From: Collinsella sp.
Lineage (GTDB): Bacteria > Actinomycetota > Coriobacteriia > Coriobacteriales > Coriobacteriaceae
NCBI GenBank assembly: GCA_019425045.1
Contig: JAHYYI010000003.1
Span: 62,001-126,000 of the forward strand
Direction of reading: 5' to 3'
Length of the DNA: 64,000 bases
A model generated the notes under the pieces. The model did no database searches, was not told the origin of the DNA, and saw only the letters and a list, made by a program, of their open reading frames with translations. Both the position numbers and the translations under genes were made by a program. This document shows, piece by piece, positions 41,116-49,771 of the stretch (position 1 is its first letter; each line of letters starts with the position of its first letter).

Positions 41116-41940
41116 ATGACCGCGCCGTCTGATTTCAATTCGATTCCTGAGCTCGATGCCACGCTTGTATTCTGTGTTGCCTATGATGGCTCGTCCTATA
41201 GCGGATTTGCCGAGCAGCCGGGCCAGACGACCGTTGCGGGCGAGTTGCGCCGCGCTATCGAGACGCTGCTGCGCCGCCCGATCGATCTGACGTGTGCGGG
41301 TCGTACCGATGCCGGCGTGCATGCGGTGGCCCAGTACATTAGCGTGCCCGTAACGGACGCTGAGCTCGCGTGTACGCGCCGTAGGTGGCTGAGGGCTATG
41401 GATGCCCTCCTGCCCAAAGATATCGCCATAAACGAGGTCTACAAGGCCCGTAGGGGCTTTTCTGCCCGCTTTGACGCGCGGTCCCGTACGTATACGTACC
41501 GTATTGCCGATCGCGATGCGCGCCCCGTGCTCTCGCGCGGTGCGGTGTGGTGGCATCGCTATCCCCTCGACGTCGATGCGATGGCGGCCGCCTGCCCTGC
41601 GCTTTTGGGCGAGCAGGACTTTAAGAGCTTTTGCAAGGTTGCCTCTGCTGTGGGCAAGCCCACGCACCGCTGCGTGATGCGTGCGGAGTTTGGCCACGAG
41701 GTCGCTTTTGGCGAGGATATCCTGACCTTCACTATCGAGGGCAATGCGTTTTTGCACTCGATGGTGCGTACCATTGTAGGAACGCTCGTGGAGATTGGCA
41801 TGCATCGTCGCGATCCCCAGTGGATGCGCGAGGCTATTGACGCCCGTGACCGAACCGCTGCGGGTCCCACGGCGCCTGCCTGCGGCCTTACGTTTATGGG
41901 TGTGGATTACGGCCCCGACGAGCTTGTCGTTCTCGACTAG
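41116..41940 (+). CDS. truA: tRNA pseudouridine(38-40) synthase TruA
   Basis: 274 aa. The catalytic Asp is in CAGRTDAGVHAVAQ. The N-terminal ATLVFCVAYDGSSYSGFAEQ and the C-terminal FLHSMVRTIVGTLVEIG are also typical. It modifies the anticodon stem of several tRNAs. The start ATG 41116 has GGGAG 5 bp upstream; a TTG at 41101 is in frame but less likely. Confidence 0.96.
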   Translation: MTAPSDFNSIPELDATLVFCVAYDGSSYSGFAEQPGQTTVAGELRRAIETLLRRPIDLTCAGRTDAGVHAVAQYISVPVTDAELACTRRRWLRAMDALLPKDIAINEVYKARRGFSARFDARSRTYTYRIADRDARPVLSRGAVWWHRYPLDVDAMAAACPALLGEQDFKSFCKVASAVGKPTHRCVMRAEFGHEVAFGEDILTFTIEGNAFLHSMVRTIVGTLVEIGMHRRDPQWMREAIDARDRTAAGPTAPACGLTFMGVDYGPDELVVLD

Positions 41941-42092
41941 GGGAGTGCTCGGCGCGTCTGTGCCTTGCACATACTATGTGTGAGCTGCGCGTGTGCAACA
42001 TCTGTTCTTGGCGTGCAACATGTTAGGCGGCTCGTTGCTTTTATAGCTCGGGTGTACCATGAACGACAGTTTGATTTGGTGCTATCGAGAGG

Positions 42093-43142
42093 ATGGAAAA
42101 CTTGGTTCGACGTGGCTCGCATCCGCGACTTTCGGTGATCCTTGTGGTAGAAGGTTCGCCCAGCTATGCGATGCGTGCGCTCGAGAGTATCCAGAACCAA
42201 GACCTCTACGATTTGCAGATTGTCGTTGTCTGTCGCGATACTGCGCCCGGTGTGCGCCATTCGCTTCAAGTTGCTGCCGACAGGGACATCCATATTGATT
42301 TGATTGACGTCGAGGACGCGAAGCACAGCGCTTGTCTTCGTGCCGGTTTTGCTGCCTCGCGCGGCTCTCAAATCATCGCTATGAACGCCGATGAGTGGTT
42401 TGCTCCGCAGTCCCTTTCCAAGATGGTCGATATCGCGTGCGATACTGCGGCAGACATAGTGTTCCCCACGGTGTCGCTCGACCGCTATGATGCACATCGA
42501 GAGCGCCATTCGCGTGTCTTGGATGCTGCCTCTATTGCCATAGAAGACGAGTCTTCTATGGTGACTGGGCTGCCCCAGTTGATTTTGGGCGGCCTAGTCG
42601 CTCAGACCTCTGGCGTGATGTATAGCCGTCCGCTGTTTGAGGCATGCCTGTCGCGCGGCAAGGCGTACCGTACGGTTGAGTTTATGGCTTATGCGCTCTC
42701 GCAGGCACGATTCGTGTCCGGCTGCGGCGACGCTTGTTTCCACGCGGCGGCACCTAAGCTTACAGATGCCTTTGATCCCACCATGTATGCCAGGATATCC
42801 GATGACACTCGAGCGCTCGACGAGCTTGCGGACTCACTCTCGGAAGCAGATAGCGGTGGTCGGCTCAAGCTGGCAAGCCAAAAGTTCTACTTTGCCGGAC
42901 TGGTCGCCTGCATCGAGAATTTGTGTCTGAGCCCGCATGGGGTGTCGTCAATCGAGCGTTCCGCCCGCATGCGTGATATGCTCGAGGCGCCTCGAACCCG
43001 TCAGATGGTCGCCGCGCTCAAGGATAACCATCGGGGACTCGGTCTGTTGTTTGGGCCGATCGCCAGCGCCAAGCCCGCGCGCTGCGTGATGTGTACGCAT
43101 CTGGCAGCTTTTCTTAACCGGACGGGCGCAAAAACCGCCTAA
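42093..43142 (+). CDS. Glycosyltransferase, GT2-like (GT-A fold)
   Basis: 349 aa. The N terminus (RLSVILVVEGSPSYAMRALES, QNQDLYDLQIVVVCRD) is the nucleotide-sugar-binding start of family 2 glycosyltransferases, and IIAMNADEWFAPQSL replaces the usual DxD loop. The C-terminal half is helical and diverged, with no membrane segment. Acceptor and sugar are unknown. It stands alone between truA and argR; ATG 42093 lies just after GAGAGG, which is closer than normal spacing, so the start is uncertain. Confidence 0.7.
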   Translation: MENLVRRGSHPRLSVILVVEGSPSYAMRALESIQNQDLYDLQIVVVCRDTAPGVRHSLQVAADRDIHIDLIDVEDAKHSACLRAGFAASRGSQIIAMNADEWFAPQSLSKMVDIACDTAADIVFPTVSLDRYDAHRERHSRVLDAASIAIEDESSMVTGLPQLILGGLVAQTSGVMYSRPLFEACLSRGKAYRTVEFMAYALSQARFVSGCGDACFHAAAPKLTDAFDPTMYARISDDTRALDELADSLSEADSGGRLKLASQKFYFAGLVACIENLCLSPHGVSSIERSARMRDMLEAPRTRQMVAALKDNHRGLGLLFGPIASAKPARCVMCTHLAAFLNRTGAKTA

Positions 43143-43227
43143 ACGGCTCATTACGAAACAAACTTGCATAGAATTGTTTCGAAATGCGTTCTTATACACA
43201 AAAGCCTTCAAATAGCGTTAAACTATT

Positions 43228-43240
43228 CAATCACTGATTG
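43228..43240. promoter_or_regulatory. Candidate ArgR operator
   Basis: CAATCA, C, TGATTG forms a 6-1-6 palindrome about 35 bp before the argR start, in an AT-rich leader. It is placed as an autoregulatory site would be, but it does not closely match the E. coli ARG box, so the assignment is weak. Confidence 0.25.
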
Positions 43241-43274
43241 ATTGTCTCCGCCATCTTTTGGAGAGAGGGTTTGT

Positions 43275-43712
43275 ATGGCTAAAAAACGCAATGGGCGCCA
43301 GGATGCCATTAGAGATATTGTGCGCAATAAGGATGTCCGCACGCAGCGCGTGCTGGTCGATGAGCTCCGTGCTATGGGCTTTGATTGCACGCAGGCGACT
43401 GTCTCTCGCGATATTGCCGATATGGGGCTGCGTAAGCTCCCTGAGGGCATCTATGTTCTGGCAGAGGACCTGCACCTGCAGCGTATGGTTTCCGAGCTCG
43501 TAACGGGCGTTCTGCGTACTGATAATCTGGTTATGATCAAGGCTCAGCCTGGCACGGCTTCCGGCATCGCCGCCGCCGTTGATGCGGCAGAGTTACCCGA
43601 TGTGCTTGGCTCGCTTGCCGGCAACGATACGATTTTGGTTATTGCCCAGACGGCCGAGGACGGCGAGCGTCTCGAGGCGCTGATCAATAAGTTGAGCAAT
43701 TCTCGCAAGTAG
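43275..43712 (+). CDS. argR: Arginine repressor ArgR
   Basis: 145 aa. The N-terminal winged helix (about 1-70) has the recognition segment FDCTQATVSRDIADMGL. The C-terminal hexamerisation and arginine-binding domain has AQPGTASGIAAAVD and IAGNDT-like sequence (LAGNDTILVIAQ). The start is ATG 43275 behind GGAGAGAGG. It stands alone and probably regulates arginine metabolism elsewhere in the genome; arginine or ornithine carbamoyl chemistry near YgeW is not linked to it here. Confidence 0.92.
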   Translation: MAKKRNGRQDAIRDIVRNKDVRTQRVLVDELRAMGFDCTQATVSRDIADMGLRKLPEGIYVLAEDLHLQRMVSELVTGVLRTDNLVMIKAQPGTASGIAAAVDAAELPDVLGSLAGNDTILVIAQTAEDGERLEALINKLSNSRK

Positions 43713-43761
43713 GTGTGCGGGTCGTGCGCTCGGCATTGTGTGCGCTGACATCGTGGCTTGT

Positions 43762-43795
43762 AAGGGGCATCGACGTTGGTCGGTACCCCTTTTTG
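43762..43795 (+). terminator. Rho-independent terminator after argR
   Basis: AAGGGG (43762-43767) pairs with CCCCTT (43786-43791), with an inner CGAC/GTCG pairing, followed by TTTTT. Confidence 0.75.
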
Positions 43796-43837
43796 TTTGC
43801 CGGTATAAAGACCGCCCACCAGGTCGCTTCAAACTAA

Positions 43838-43874
43838 AAGGCCCCGAGCAGTTCAATAAGCTGCTCAGGGCCTT
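43838..43874 (-). terminator. Terminator hairpin downstream of the PBP gene
   Basis: AAGGCCC plus GAGCAG (43838-43851) pairs with CTGCTC plus GGGCCTT (43861-43874). Read on the minus strand it is followed by TTTTAGTTT, as expected for the end of the gene at 43897-46119. Confidence 0.7.
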
Positions 43875-43896
43875 GTTGGCTTTAGTCGCGTACTTC

Positions 43897-46119
43897 TTAG
43901 CCGACCGTATCGTCAGGCGTGGGCGAGGGGTCGGGAGTGGGAGTGGGCGTAGGCGTAGGCGTAGGCGTAGGCGTGCCGCCATCGCCGCCGGTCGAACCAC
44001 CAGTGGAGCCGCCCGTCGAGCCACCGGTCGTACCGGTGCCGCCGGTGGTGTCGCCGCCCGTGGTCTCGGTGGTCGTGGTCGTCGTGGTAGTCGTTGTGGT
44101 GGTTTCCTCTTCGTCCTCGTCCTCGTTCTCGTCCTTGTCCTTGTCGTCGTTCTCCGACTTCTTGGTGTTGTTGGTGCCGTAGAACTTCCAGACGCTGTTG
44201 TTCTTATAGGTGGGAGCCGTTCCGGTCACAAACTCCTCGCGCTCGGTACCGGTCAGAACGGTGTTCATAAACCGCTTAAAGACAGGCAGGTTGGTGCTGT
44301 CGCCCAGCAGGTCCGTGCCGTATTTTTGGATGGGGATCTCGCCCGCGGAATAGCCGGTCCACAGGGCGCACGCCAGCTGCGGGGTATAGCCGCAGAACCA
44401 CAGGTTGGTGGTGTTGTCGGTGGTGCCCGTCTTGCCGGCATAGGGCTGGTTGACGCTTAGGGCACCGGCAGCGCCCGTACCGCCGCCCTGCATGACGCCG
44501 GACAGAACATCGGTGACCGCGGCGGCCTCGCCCTCGGTAAGCACCTGTGAGGGATTGTCAGTGTGCTGGTACAGCACCGAGCCGGTACGAGAGTCAATCT
44601 CGGTGATGGCGATCGGCTGGCGATAGTAGCCGCCGTTGGCAAACGTCGCGTAGGCGGCGGCCATCTCGAGCGGCGAGATCGAGCCGGTGCCGAGCGTCAT
44701 GACGGGAACGTCCTCGATGTTGTCCTTGGCGGGATCGATGCCGAGCTTTTTGACGAGCGAGATGATCTTGCTGTTGCCGACGGCTTCCGCCACCTGGATG
44801 TAGCCGGTGTTGGAGGAGTATGCCGTCGCCTGCTTAAGCGTGATGTTGCCATAGCTATGGTTGGCGTAGTTTTGGACCTCGGTCGTGGTGCCCTTGGCCT
44901 TGAGCGGCGAGTTGCAGTTGAGGGTGACGTTGGGGTTCATGCCGTTTTGGATGGCAGTTGCCAGCGTAAAGGCCTTAAAGGTGGAGCCGACGGGACGCTT
45001 GGCCGTGGCATGGTTTACGTGGTTCTCGTCGGCGTTGTAGTCGTAGCCGCCCACCATGCACTTGATGTAGCCGGTCTTGGGGTCGACGACGACCATGCCC
45101 ATGTCCAGGCCGTCAAGCGAGAGCGTGTCGAGCTGCTCGCGGACGGCATTCTCTGCCACCTGCTGCATCGTGGGGTCGATGGTGGTCTTGACGGTCAGGC
45201 CGCCCTTAAAGAGCACGTCGGTCGAGAACTCCTGCTCCAGCAGCTGCTTGACGTAGGAGACAAAGTAGGGCTGCGAGTATACGTCGACGCCGCTGCCCGA
45301 GATTTCGGTCACATTGAGGGTGATGGGTTCGGCCTGTGCGGCATCGTGCTCCTCCTGGGTGATGTGGCCCAGGCGCAACATGTTGTCGAGGACCTTGTTG
45401 CGACGGGACAGCGCCAGGTCGGGGTTGACCGTGGGGTCGTACTGCGAGGGCGAGTTGGGAAGGCCGATCAACAGCGCGGCCTCGCTCAGGGTGAGGTCGG
45501 CGGCGCTCTTGGACAGATAGGTCTCGGCGGCGGCCTCGATACCGTAGGCGCCGTGGCCGTAATAGATGGTGTTGAGGTACATCATGAGGATCTCGTCTTT
45601 GGAGTACATGTCCTCCATCTTGATGGCGATGTAGGCCTCGCGCACCTTACGCTCGATGGTCGAGTCGAACTGCTCCTCCTGCAGGATGGTGTTGCGCACA
45701 AGCTGCTGGGTGATCGTCGAGGCGCCTTCGTGTCCGCCGCCGAGGGTTGCCACCGCAGCACGCGCGATACCCCACAGGTCGATACCGCCGTGCTCGTAGA
45801 AGCGCTCGTCCTCGACGTCAACGGTGCCTTGCAGCACGTAGGGGGAGACCTCGTCCTTGGTGATAGACTTGCGGTTTTGCGTGTAGAAGCTCGCGATCTT
45901 GTTGCCGTTGCAGTCGACGATCTCGGTGGGCTCGCTCACCAGATACGCGTTGGCGTCGGTGTAGTCGGGCAGATCGGACAGCCAGCGGTTGACGTTGCCG
46001 ACCATGCCGATGCCAAACGCCACGCCCGCAATCAGCAGAAAGCCCAAAAACGAGAGCAGGATTATGGGCAGGGCGTGCGTCTTTGAACGGCTGTGTCCCT
46101 GTCGTTGGCGAGGACCCAT
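43897..46119 (-). CDS. Class A penicillin-binding protein (PBP1-type)
   Basis: 740 aa bifunctional cell-wall synthase. A short cytosolic basic segment and one TM (IILLSFLGFLLIAGVAFGIG) anchor it. The GT51 glycosyltransferase domain (about 60-250) has VEDERFYEHGG with the catalytic Glu and STITQQLVRN. The transpeptidase domain (about 330-620) has the SxxK motif in PVGSTFKAF, SxN in AYSSNTGY and KTGTT. The C terminus is a long tail: Lys/Asp/Glu-rich, then poly-Thr, Gly/Thr repeats and Thr-Pro repeats. The start ATG 46119 has GGAGG upstream; the frame beyond is not convincing. Confidence 0.94.
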   Translation of the reverse strand: MGPRQRQGHSRSKTHALPIILLSFLGFLLIAGVAFGIGMVGNVNRWLSDLPDYTDANAYLVSEPTEIVDCNGNKIASFYTQNRKSITKDEVSPYVLQGTVDVEDERFYEHGGIDLWGIARAAVATLGGGHEGASTITQQLVRNTILQEEQFDSTIERKVREAYIAIKMEDMYSKDEILMMYLNTIYYGHGAYGIEAAAETYLSKSAADLTLSEAALLIGLPNSPSQYDPTVNPDLALSRRNKVLDNMLRLGHITQEEHDAAQAEPITLNVTEISGSGVDVYSQPYFVSYVKQLLEQEFSTDVLFKGGLTVKTTIDPTMQQVAENAVREQLDTLSLDGLDMGMVVVDPKTGYIKCMVGGYDYNADENHVNHATAKRPVGSTFKAFTLATAIQNGMNPNVTLNCNSPLKAKGTTTEVQNYANHSYGNITLKQATAYSSNTGYIQVAEAVGNSKIISLVKKLGIDPAKDNIEDVPVMTLGTGSISPLEMAAAYATFANGGYYRQPIAITEIDSRTGSVLYQHTDNPSQVLTEGEAAAVTDVLSGVMQGGGTGAAGALSVNQPYAGKTGTTDNTTNLWFCGYTPQLACALWTGYSAGEIPIQKYGTDLLGDSTNLPVFKRFMNTVLTGTEREEFVTGTAPTYKNNSVWKFYGTNNTKKSENDDKDKDENEDEDEEETTTTTTTTTTTTETTGGDTTGGTGTTGGSTGGSTGGSTGGDGGTPTPTPTPTPTPTPDPSPTPDDTVG
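43949..43972. repeat. GTAGGC hexanucleotide microsatellite in the PBP tail
   Basis: Four perfect tandem GTAGGC copies encode alternating Thr-Pro on the minus strand. A unit length of six keeps the frame, so slippage would change tail length by two residues without disrupting the gene. Confidence 0.85.
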
Positions 46120-46281
46120 ATATTGACCTCCAGGTATGTCGTGCCGGACGGTGGATGTGCCGTCGGGGCAGGATGGACATAAGTTATTACACGATAAACC
46201 AAACGGGGCGCGCGAGGCCTCGTGTATGCTGGAAGACGGCATTTTTCAGAGTGAATGCATACCTTGGTAAGGAGTTTGTCG

Positions 46282-48240
46282 ATGGCGATTCGGGCGATGG
46301 GGCCGAGCGGACAATGCGAGACTGGATTGGATGTCGTCAGTGCGGCGCTGCCCGAGCTGCTGGCGCCGGCGGGCGGACTCGACCAGATGCTTGCGGCTAT
46401 CGCCGCGGGTACCGATGCCATCTATGCGGGGTTGGGCGGCTTTAACGCCCGTGTGAGCGCCCACGGCTTTACGGATGACGAGTTTGCGCGCGGCTGCGCC
46501 GTGGCGCATGCCCATGGCGTGCGTGTGTACGTGACGCTCAACGTGTTCGTGTTTGACGATGAGTTGTCCGACGCGGTGGCGTTGGGAGCTCATGCACTGG
46601 AGCTGGGCGCCGATGCTCTGATTGTGGCCGATGCCGGGTTGGCCTGCGCGCTGAGCGCGGCGATTCCCGGGGTCGAGATTCACCTGTCTACGCAGGCGGG
46701 CGTTCATAGCGAAGGCGCCGTGCGGCTTGCCGCCGATGAGTTGGGGGTCGAGCGCGTGACGACGGCGCGCGAGCTGACGGTCGACGAGATTGCGGCGCTC
46801 TGTGCCACGGGCGTGCCCATCGAGGTATTCTGCCACGGTGCGATTTGCATCGGCTATTCGGGGGCGTGCGAGTTCTCGGCCCTGCGGCGTGGACGATCGG
46901 CGATGCGCGGCGACTGCACACAGCCGTGCCGTCTGGCGTACGACCTAGTGGACGAGGCGGGACAGAGCGTTGTCGCCGTCGAGGGGGATCGTCTGCTGTG
47001 TCCGCATGACTATCTGGGTATTGCGCATCTGCCCGAGCTTGTAGATGCCGGCGTGGCGTCGCTCAAGATCGAGGGGCGCATGAAGAACCCCGATTACGTA
47101 TTCAACGTGGTGCGGGTTTGGCGCCGGGCGCTCGATATGCTGCGCGACGGCGCGTGGGACCCCGGTGCCGTGGAAGAGCTTGAGCGCGAGCTGGGAAGGT
47201 CGTTTAACCGTGGGTTTACCGATGCGTACCTGCGAGGGCGTTCGGGTGCCGAGCTGATGAGCTTTGAGCGTGCAATTAACCAGGGCGTGCGCGTGGGGCG
47301 CTTGGTCGCTGTGGGCCACGAAGAGGTGACCGTTGAGCTCGATGCCGCCGTGGCGGCGGGTGACACGCTCGAGATTCGGTTCTATCCGGGCGTCGACGCG
47401 CGCCCCGATGTGCCCAAGCGCTGGCCGCAGGTGCCCTGCCCGGTGGATGCCGCAGCGGGGAAGCGCGTCGTCGTGCATTGCAAGCGTAAGGTGGACGCGG
47501 GCTGCGAGGTATACCTGATTCGCAGCGCCGGCGTGTTGGATCAGACAGCGGCGGTGTTGGAGCGCATGCGGGCCGAGGCGGATGCGATTGCACCCGTTGC
47601 GCGCGCCGTTGAGGTGCTGCCCTTTGAGGACGTTGCGGTGGATGGCGGTGCGTCGACGGAGTTGGCGGAGCGCGCGGTTCCCGCTCACATGGTTTTTGCT
47701 TGGCAGCTGATGGATGCCGATCCGCGCGGAGAACGCGATTTATCCGACGCCGTTGTGGTGCTGGACGAGGTGTGCCGCACGGGTGACGTTGATCGGACCC
47801 GCTCACTTATGCAGCGTGCCGGGCGCGTCGTCTGCCGCAACCTGGGACAGGTGGTGATCGCTCGCGAGCTGGGCATGACGTTTGACGTGGCGGCGCCGGT
47901 GTTCTGCGCGAATCGGGTCACGCTTACCTGGCTGCGCGGACTCGGGGCGGGGCGGGTGTACTTGTCGGCCGAGTTGCTCGGCAATGATGCGGAGCGTGTT
48001 GCCGAGCTTGCCGCTTGTCCCGGTGTCTTGGGGCCTGTCGATGCCGACCGTTCCGAGCTCATGGCGTGCGAGCACTGCTTGCTGACTGCCGAGGGCGCCT
48101 GCGCCACGGATGCAACGGGGCAGATCCGTTGCCGTGACTGCTCGCGCCGTCAGCGGGCGCGCTTTTTGGTCGAACGTGACGGCACGCGTTTGCCGGTCGT
48201 TATCGACGCGTGCGGCAGGACGAGGATTTTCCTGTCGTAG
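46282..48240 (+). CDS. U32-family peptidase-like protein (tRNA/rRNA hydroxylation type)
   Basis: 652 aa. The U32 core (about 25-330) has ELLAPAGGLDQMLAAI, a TIM-barrel body and the Cys-rich signature FCHGAICIGYSGACEFSAL and RGDCTQPCRL. Additional cysteines occur in the C-terminal half (CEHCLL, CRDCSRR), so an Fe-S cluster is likely. Family members (RlhA, TrhP) hydroxylate RNA rather than cleave protein. The start ATG 46282 is behind AAGGAG. The longer C-terminal part has a DUF3656-like layout. It is divergent from the PBP gene. Confidence 0.88.
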   Translation: MAIRAMGPSGQCETGLDVVSAALPELLAPAGGLDQMLAAIAAGTDAIYAGLGGFNARVSAHGFTDDEFARGCAVAHAHGVRVYVTLNVFVFDDELSDAVALGAHALELGADALIVADAGLACALSAAIPGVEIHLSTQAGVHSEGAVRLAADELGVERVTTARELTVDEIAALCATGVPIEVFCHGAICIGYSGACEFSALRRGRSAMRGDCTQPCRLAYDLVDEAGQSVVAVEGDRLLCPHDYLGIAHLPELVDAGVASLKIEGRMKNPDYVFNVVRVWRRALDMLRDGAWDPGAVEELERELGRSFNRGFTDAYLRGRSGAELMSFERAINQGVRVGRLVAVGHEEVTVELDAAVAAGDTLEIRFYPGVDARPDVPKRWPQVPCPVDAAAGKRVVVHCKRKVDAGCEVYLIRSAGVLDQTAAVLERMRAEADAIAPVARAVEVLPFEDVAVDGGASTELAERAVPAHMVFAWQLMDADPRGERDLSDAVVVLDEVCRTGDVDRTRSLMQRAGRVVCRNLGQVVIARELGMTFDVAAPVFCANRVTLTWLRGLGAGRVYLSAELLGNDAERVAELAACPGVLGPVDADRSELMACEHCLLTAEGACATDATGQIRCRDCSRRQRARFLVERDGTRLPVVIDACGRTRIFLS

Positions 48241-48337
48241 GTGTTCGGCCGCGCCGTTTTGGTTATCATAAGAGAGTTTATGAACTTCCAGCACCGCCGT
48301 ATCCGGTGAGGGTGCTATAGCAAAAGGAGGATACCCA

Positions 48338-49549
48338 ATGCTGTCTGTTGACGAGCAAATGCGTATCATCACCTCGGGTGCAGCGCAGATCGTCCCCGAG
48401 GCCGACCTTCGCAAGAAGCTTGAGAAGGGCGAGCCCCTCAACATCAAGCTCGGCGTCGATCCCACCAGCCCCGACCTGCACCTGGGCCATGCCGTGCCCC
48501 TGCGCAAGATGCGTCAGTTCCAGGACCTGGGCCACAACGTCACCCTCATTATCGGCAACGGCACTGCGCTGATCGGCGACCCCTCGGGCAAGAACTCCAC
48601 CCGCCCGCAGCTTTCGCAGGAGCAGATCGAGGCCAACGCCGAGACCTACGTGAGCCAGGCCATGAAGATCCTGGACCCCGAGAAGACCACCATCGTGCAC
48701 AACGGCGACTGGATCCTTTCGATGGACCTGGCCGGCCTGCTGCAGGTGTGCTCCAAGTTCACCGTCGCCCGCATCCTTGAGCGCGACGACTTTACCAAGC
48801 GCTACCAGTCCCAGACGCCGATTGCCCTGCACGAGTTTCTGTACCCCGTGATGCAGGCCTTCGACTCCGTGCAGATCAAGGCCGACGTCGAGATGGGCGG
48901 CACCGACCAGCTCTTCAACCTGCTCGCCGGCCGCGAGCTCATGGAGAAGATGGGCATGGAGCCGCAGATCGCGCTTACCATGCCGCTGCTCGAGGGCACC
49001 GACGGCGTGCGCAAGATGTCCAAGTCCTATGGCAACTACATCGGCCTGACCGACGCTCCCAAGGATATGTTCGGCAAGACCATGTCCATCCCCGACGAGA
49101 TGATCGGCAAGTACTATCGTCTGGCCAGCTCGCTCGCCCCGGCCGAGGTCGACAAGATCGATGCCGCCCTGGCCGACGGTTCCGCCGACCCCTACGAGCT
49201 CAAGCGCGCTCTAGGCCGCGACCTGTGCGACACCTACCACGGCGCCGGCGCCGGCGACGAGGCCCAGGCCGAGTTCGACCGTGTGTTCAAGGAGGGCCAG
49301 CTTGCCGACTTCCCCGAGAAGCACGTTGAGCTGACCGTCAACGACGAGGGCCAGATTTACCTCGCTGGCCTGCTCAAGGACCTGGGCCTTTCGGCCAGCG
49401 CCGGTCAGGCCCGCCGCGACATCGACGGCGGCGGCGTCAAGATCAACGGCAAGGCTGTGGCTCCCAAGAGCTACAACATCGATCCGAGCGCCCTCAAACT
49501 GGGCGACACCCTCTCCGTGGGCAAGCGCAAGGGCTTTAAGTTGGTCTAA
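48338..49549 (+). CDS. tyrS: Tyrosyl-tRNA synthetase
   Basis: 403 aa class I synthetase. The HIGH motif appears as HLGH in DPTSPDLHLGHAVPL and the KMSKS motif as RKMSKSYGN. A C-terminal S4 RNA-binding domain spans about 335-403. The start is ATG 48338 behind AAAGGAGG. The 97-nt leader forms a stem (AGCACC with GGTGCT) but lacks T-box features. Confidence 0.96.
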   Translation: MLSVDEQMRIITSGAAQIVPEADLRKKLEKGEPLNIKLGVDPTSPDLHLGHAVPLRKMRQFQDLGHNVTLIIGNGTALIGDPSGKNSTRPQLSQEQIEANAETYVSQAMKILDPEKTTIVHNGDWILSMDLAGLLQVCSKFTVARILERDDFTKRYQSQTPIALHEFLYPVMQAFDSVQIKADVEMGGTDQLFNLLAGRELMEKMGMEPQIALTMPLLEGTDGVRKMSKSYGNYIGLTDAPKDMFGKTMSIPDEMIGKYYRLASSLAPAEVDKIDAALADGSADPYELKRALGRDLCDTYHGAGAGDEAQAEFDRVFKEGQLADFPEKHVELTVNDEGQIYLAGLLKDLGLSASAGQARRDIDGGGVKINGKAVAPKSYNIDPSALKLGDTLSVGKRKGFKLV

Positions 49550-49576
49550 CGAGCGAGTTGACCTCACAAGTGCAAT

Positions 49577-49612
49577 AAGGCCGCAGCCGGGAATCCCGAC
49601 TGCGGCCTTTTT
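49577..49612 (+). terminator. Rho-independent terminator after tyrS
   Basis: AAGGCCGCAG and CGGG (49577-49591) pair with CCCG and CTGCGGCCTT (49595-49609), followed by a T-run. Confidence 0.92.
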
Positions 49613-49715
49613 GGTTGCGACGATCCCTTGGGGACGGAGGGATCATTTGGCGGTGCCGTTAAGCGGAAGGGGTGTTAGCGGGACTTTCTTTTTGGCATAC
49701 AATGGCTATTGGCTT

Positions 49716-49751
49716 GCTGCGGTGAAGGTCTGTCCGCTCCGCAGCTTTTTT
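49716..49751 (+). promoter_or_regulatory. Attenuator-like hairpin in the ade leader
   Basis: GCTGCGG (49716-49722) pairs with CCGCAGC (49739-49745) and is followed directly by six T, an intrinsic terminator just 20 nt before the ade start. Because a possible -10 (TACAAT, near 49698) lies upstream, it may work as an attenuator of adenine deaminase expression rather than end another transcript. No known purine riboswitch fold was recognised. Confidence 0.5.
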
Positions 49752-49771
49752 CTACGGTTAAAGGAGTATGT

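Noticed and set aside
43919..44182. Plus-strand poly-Val/Ser frame
   Set aside because: Antisense of the low-complexity PBP tail.
48241..48337. T-box before tyrS
   Set aside because: Only one short stem is visible; no T-box sequence or specifier loop could be found in 97 nt.
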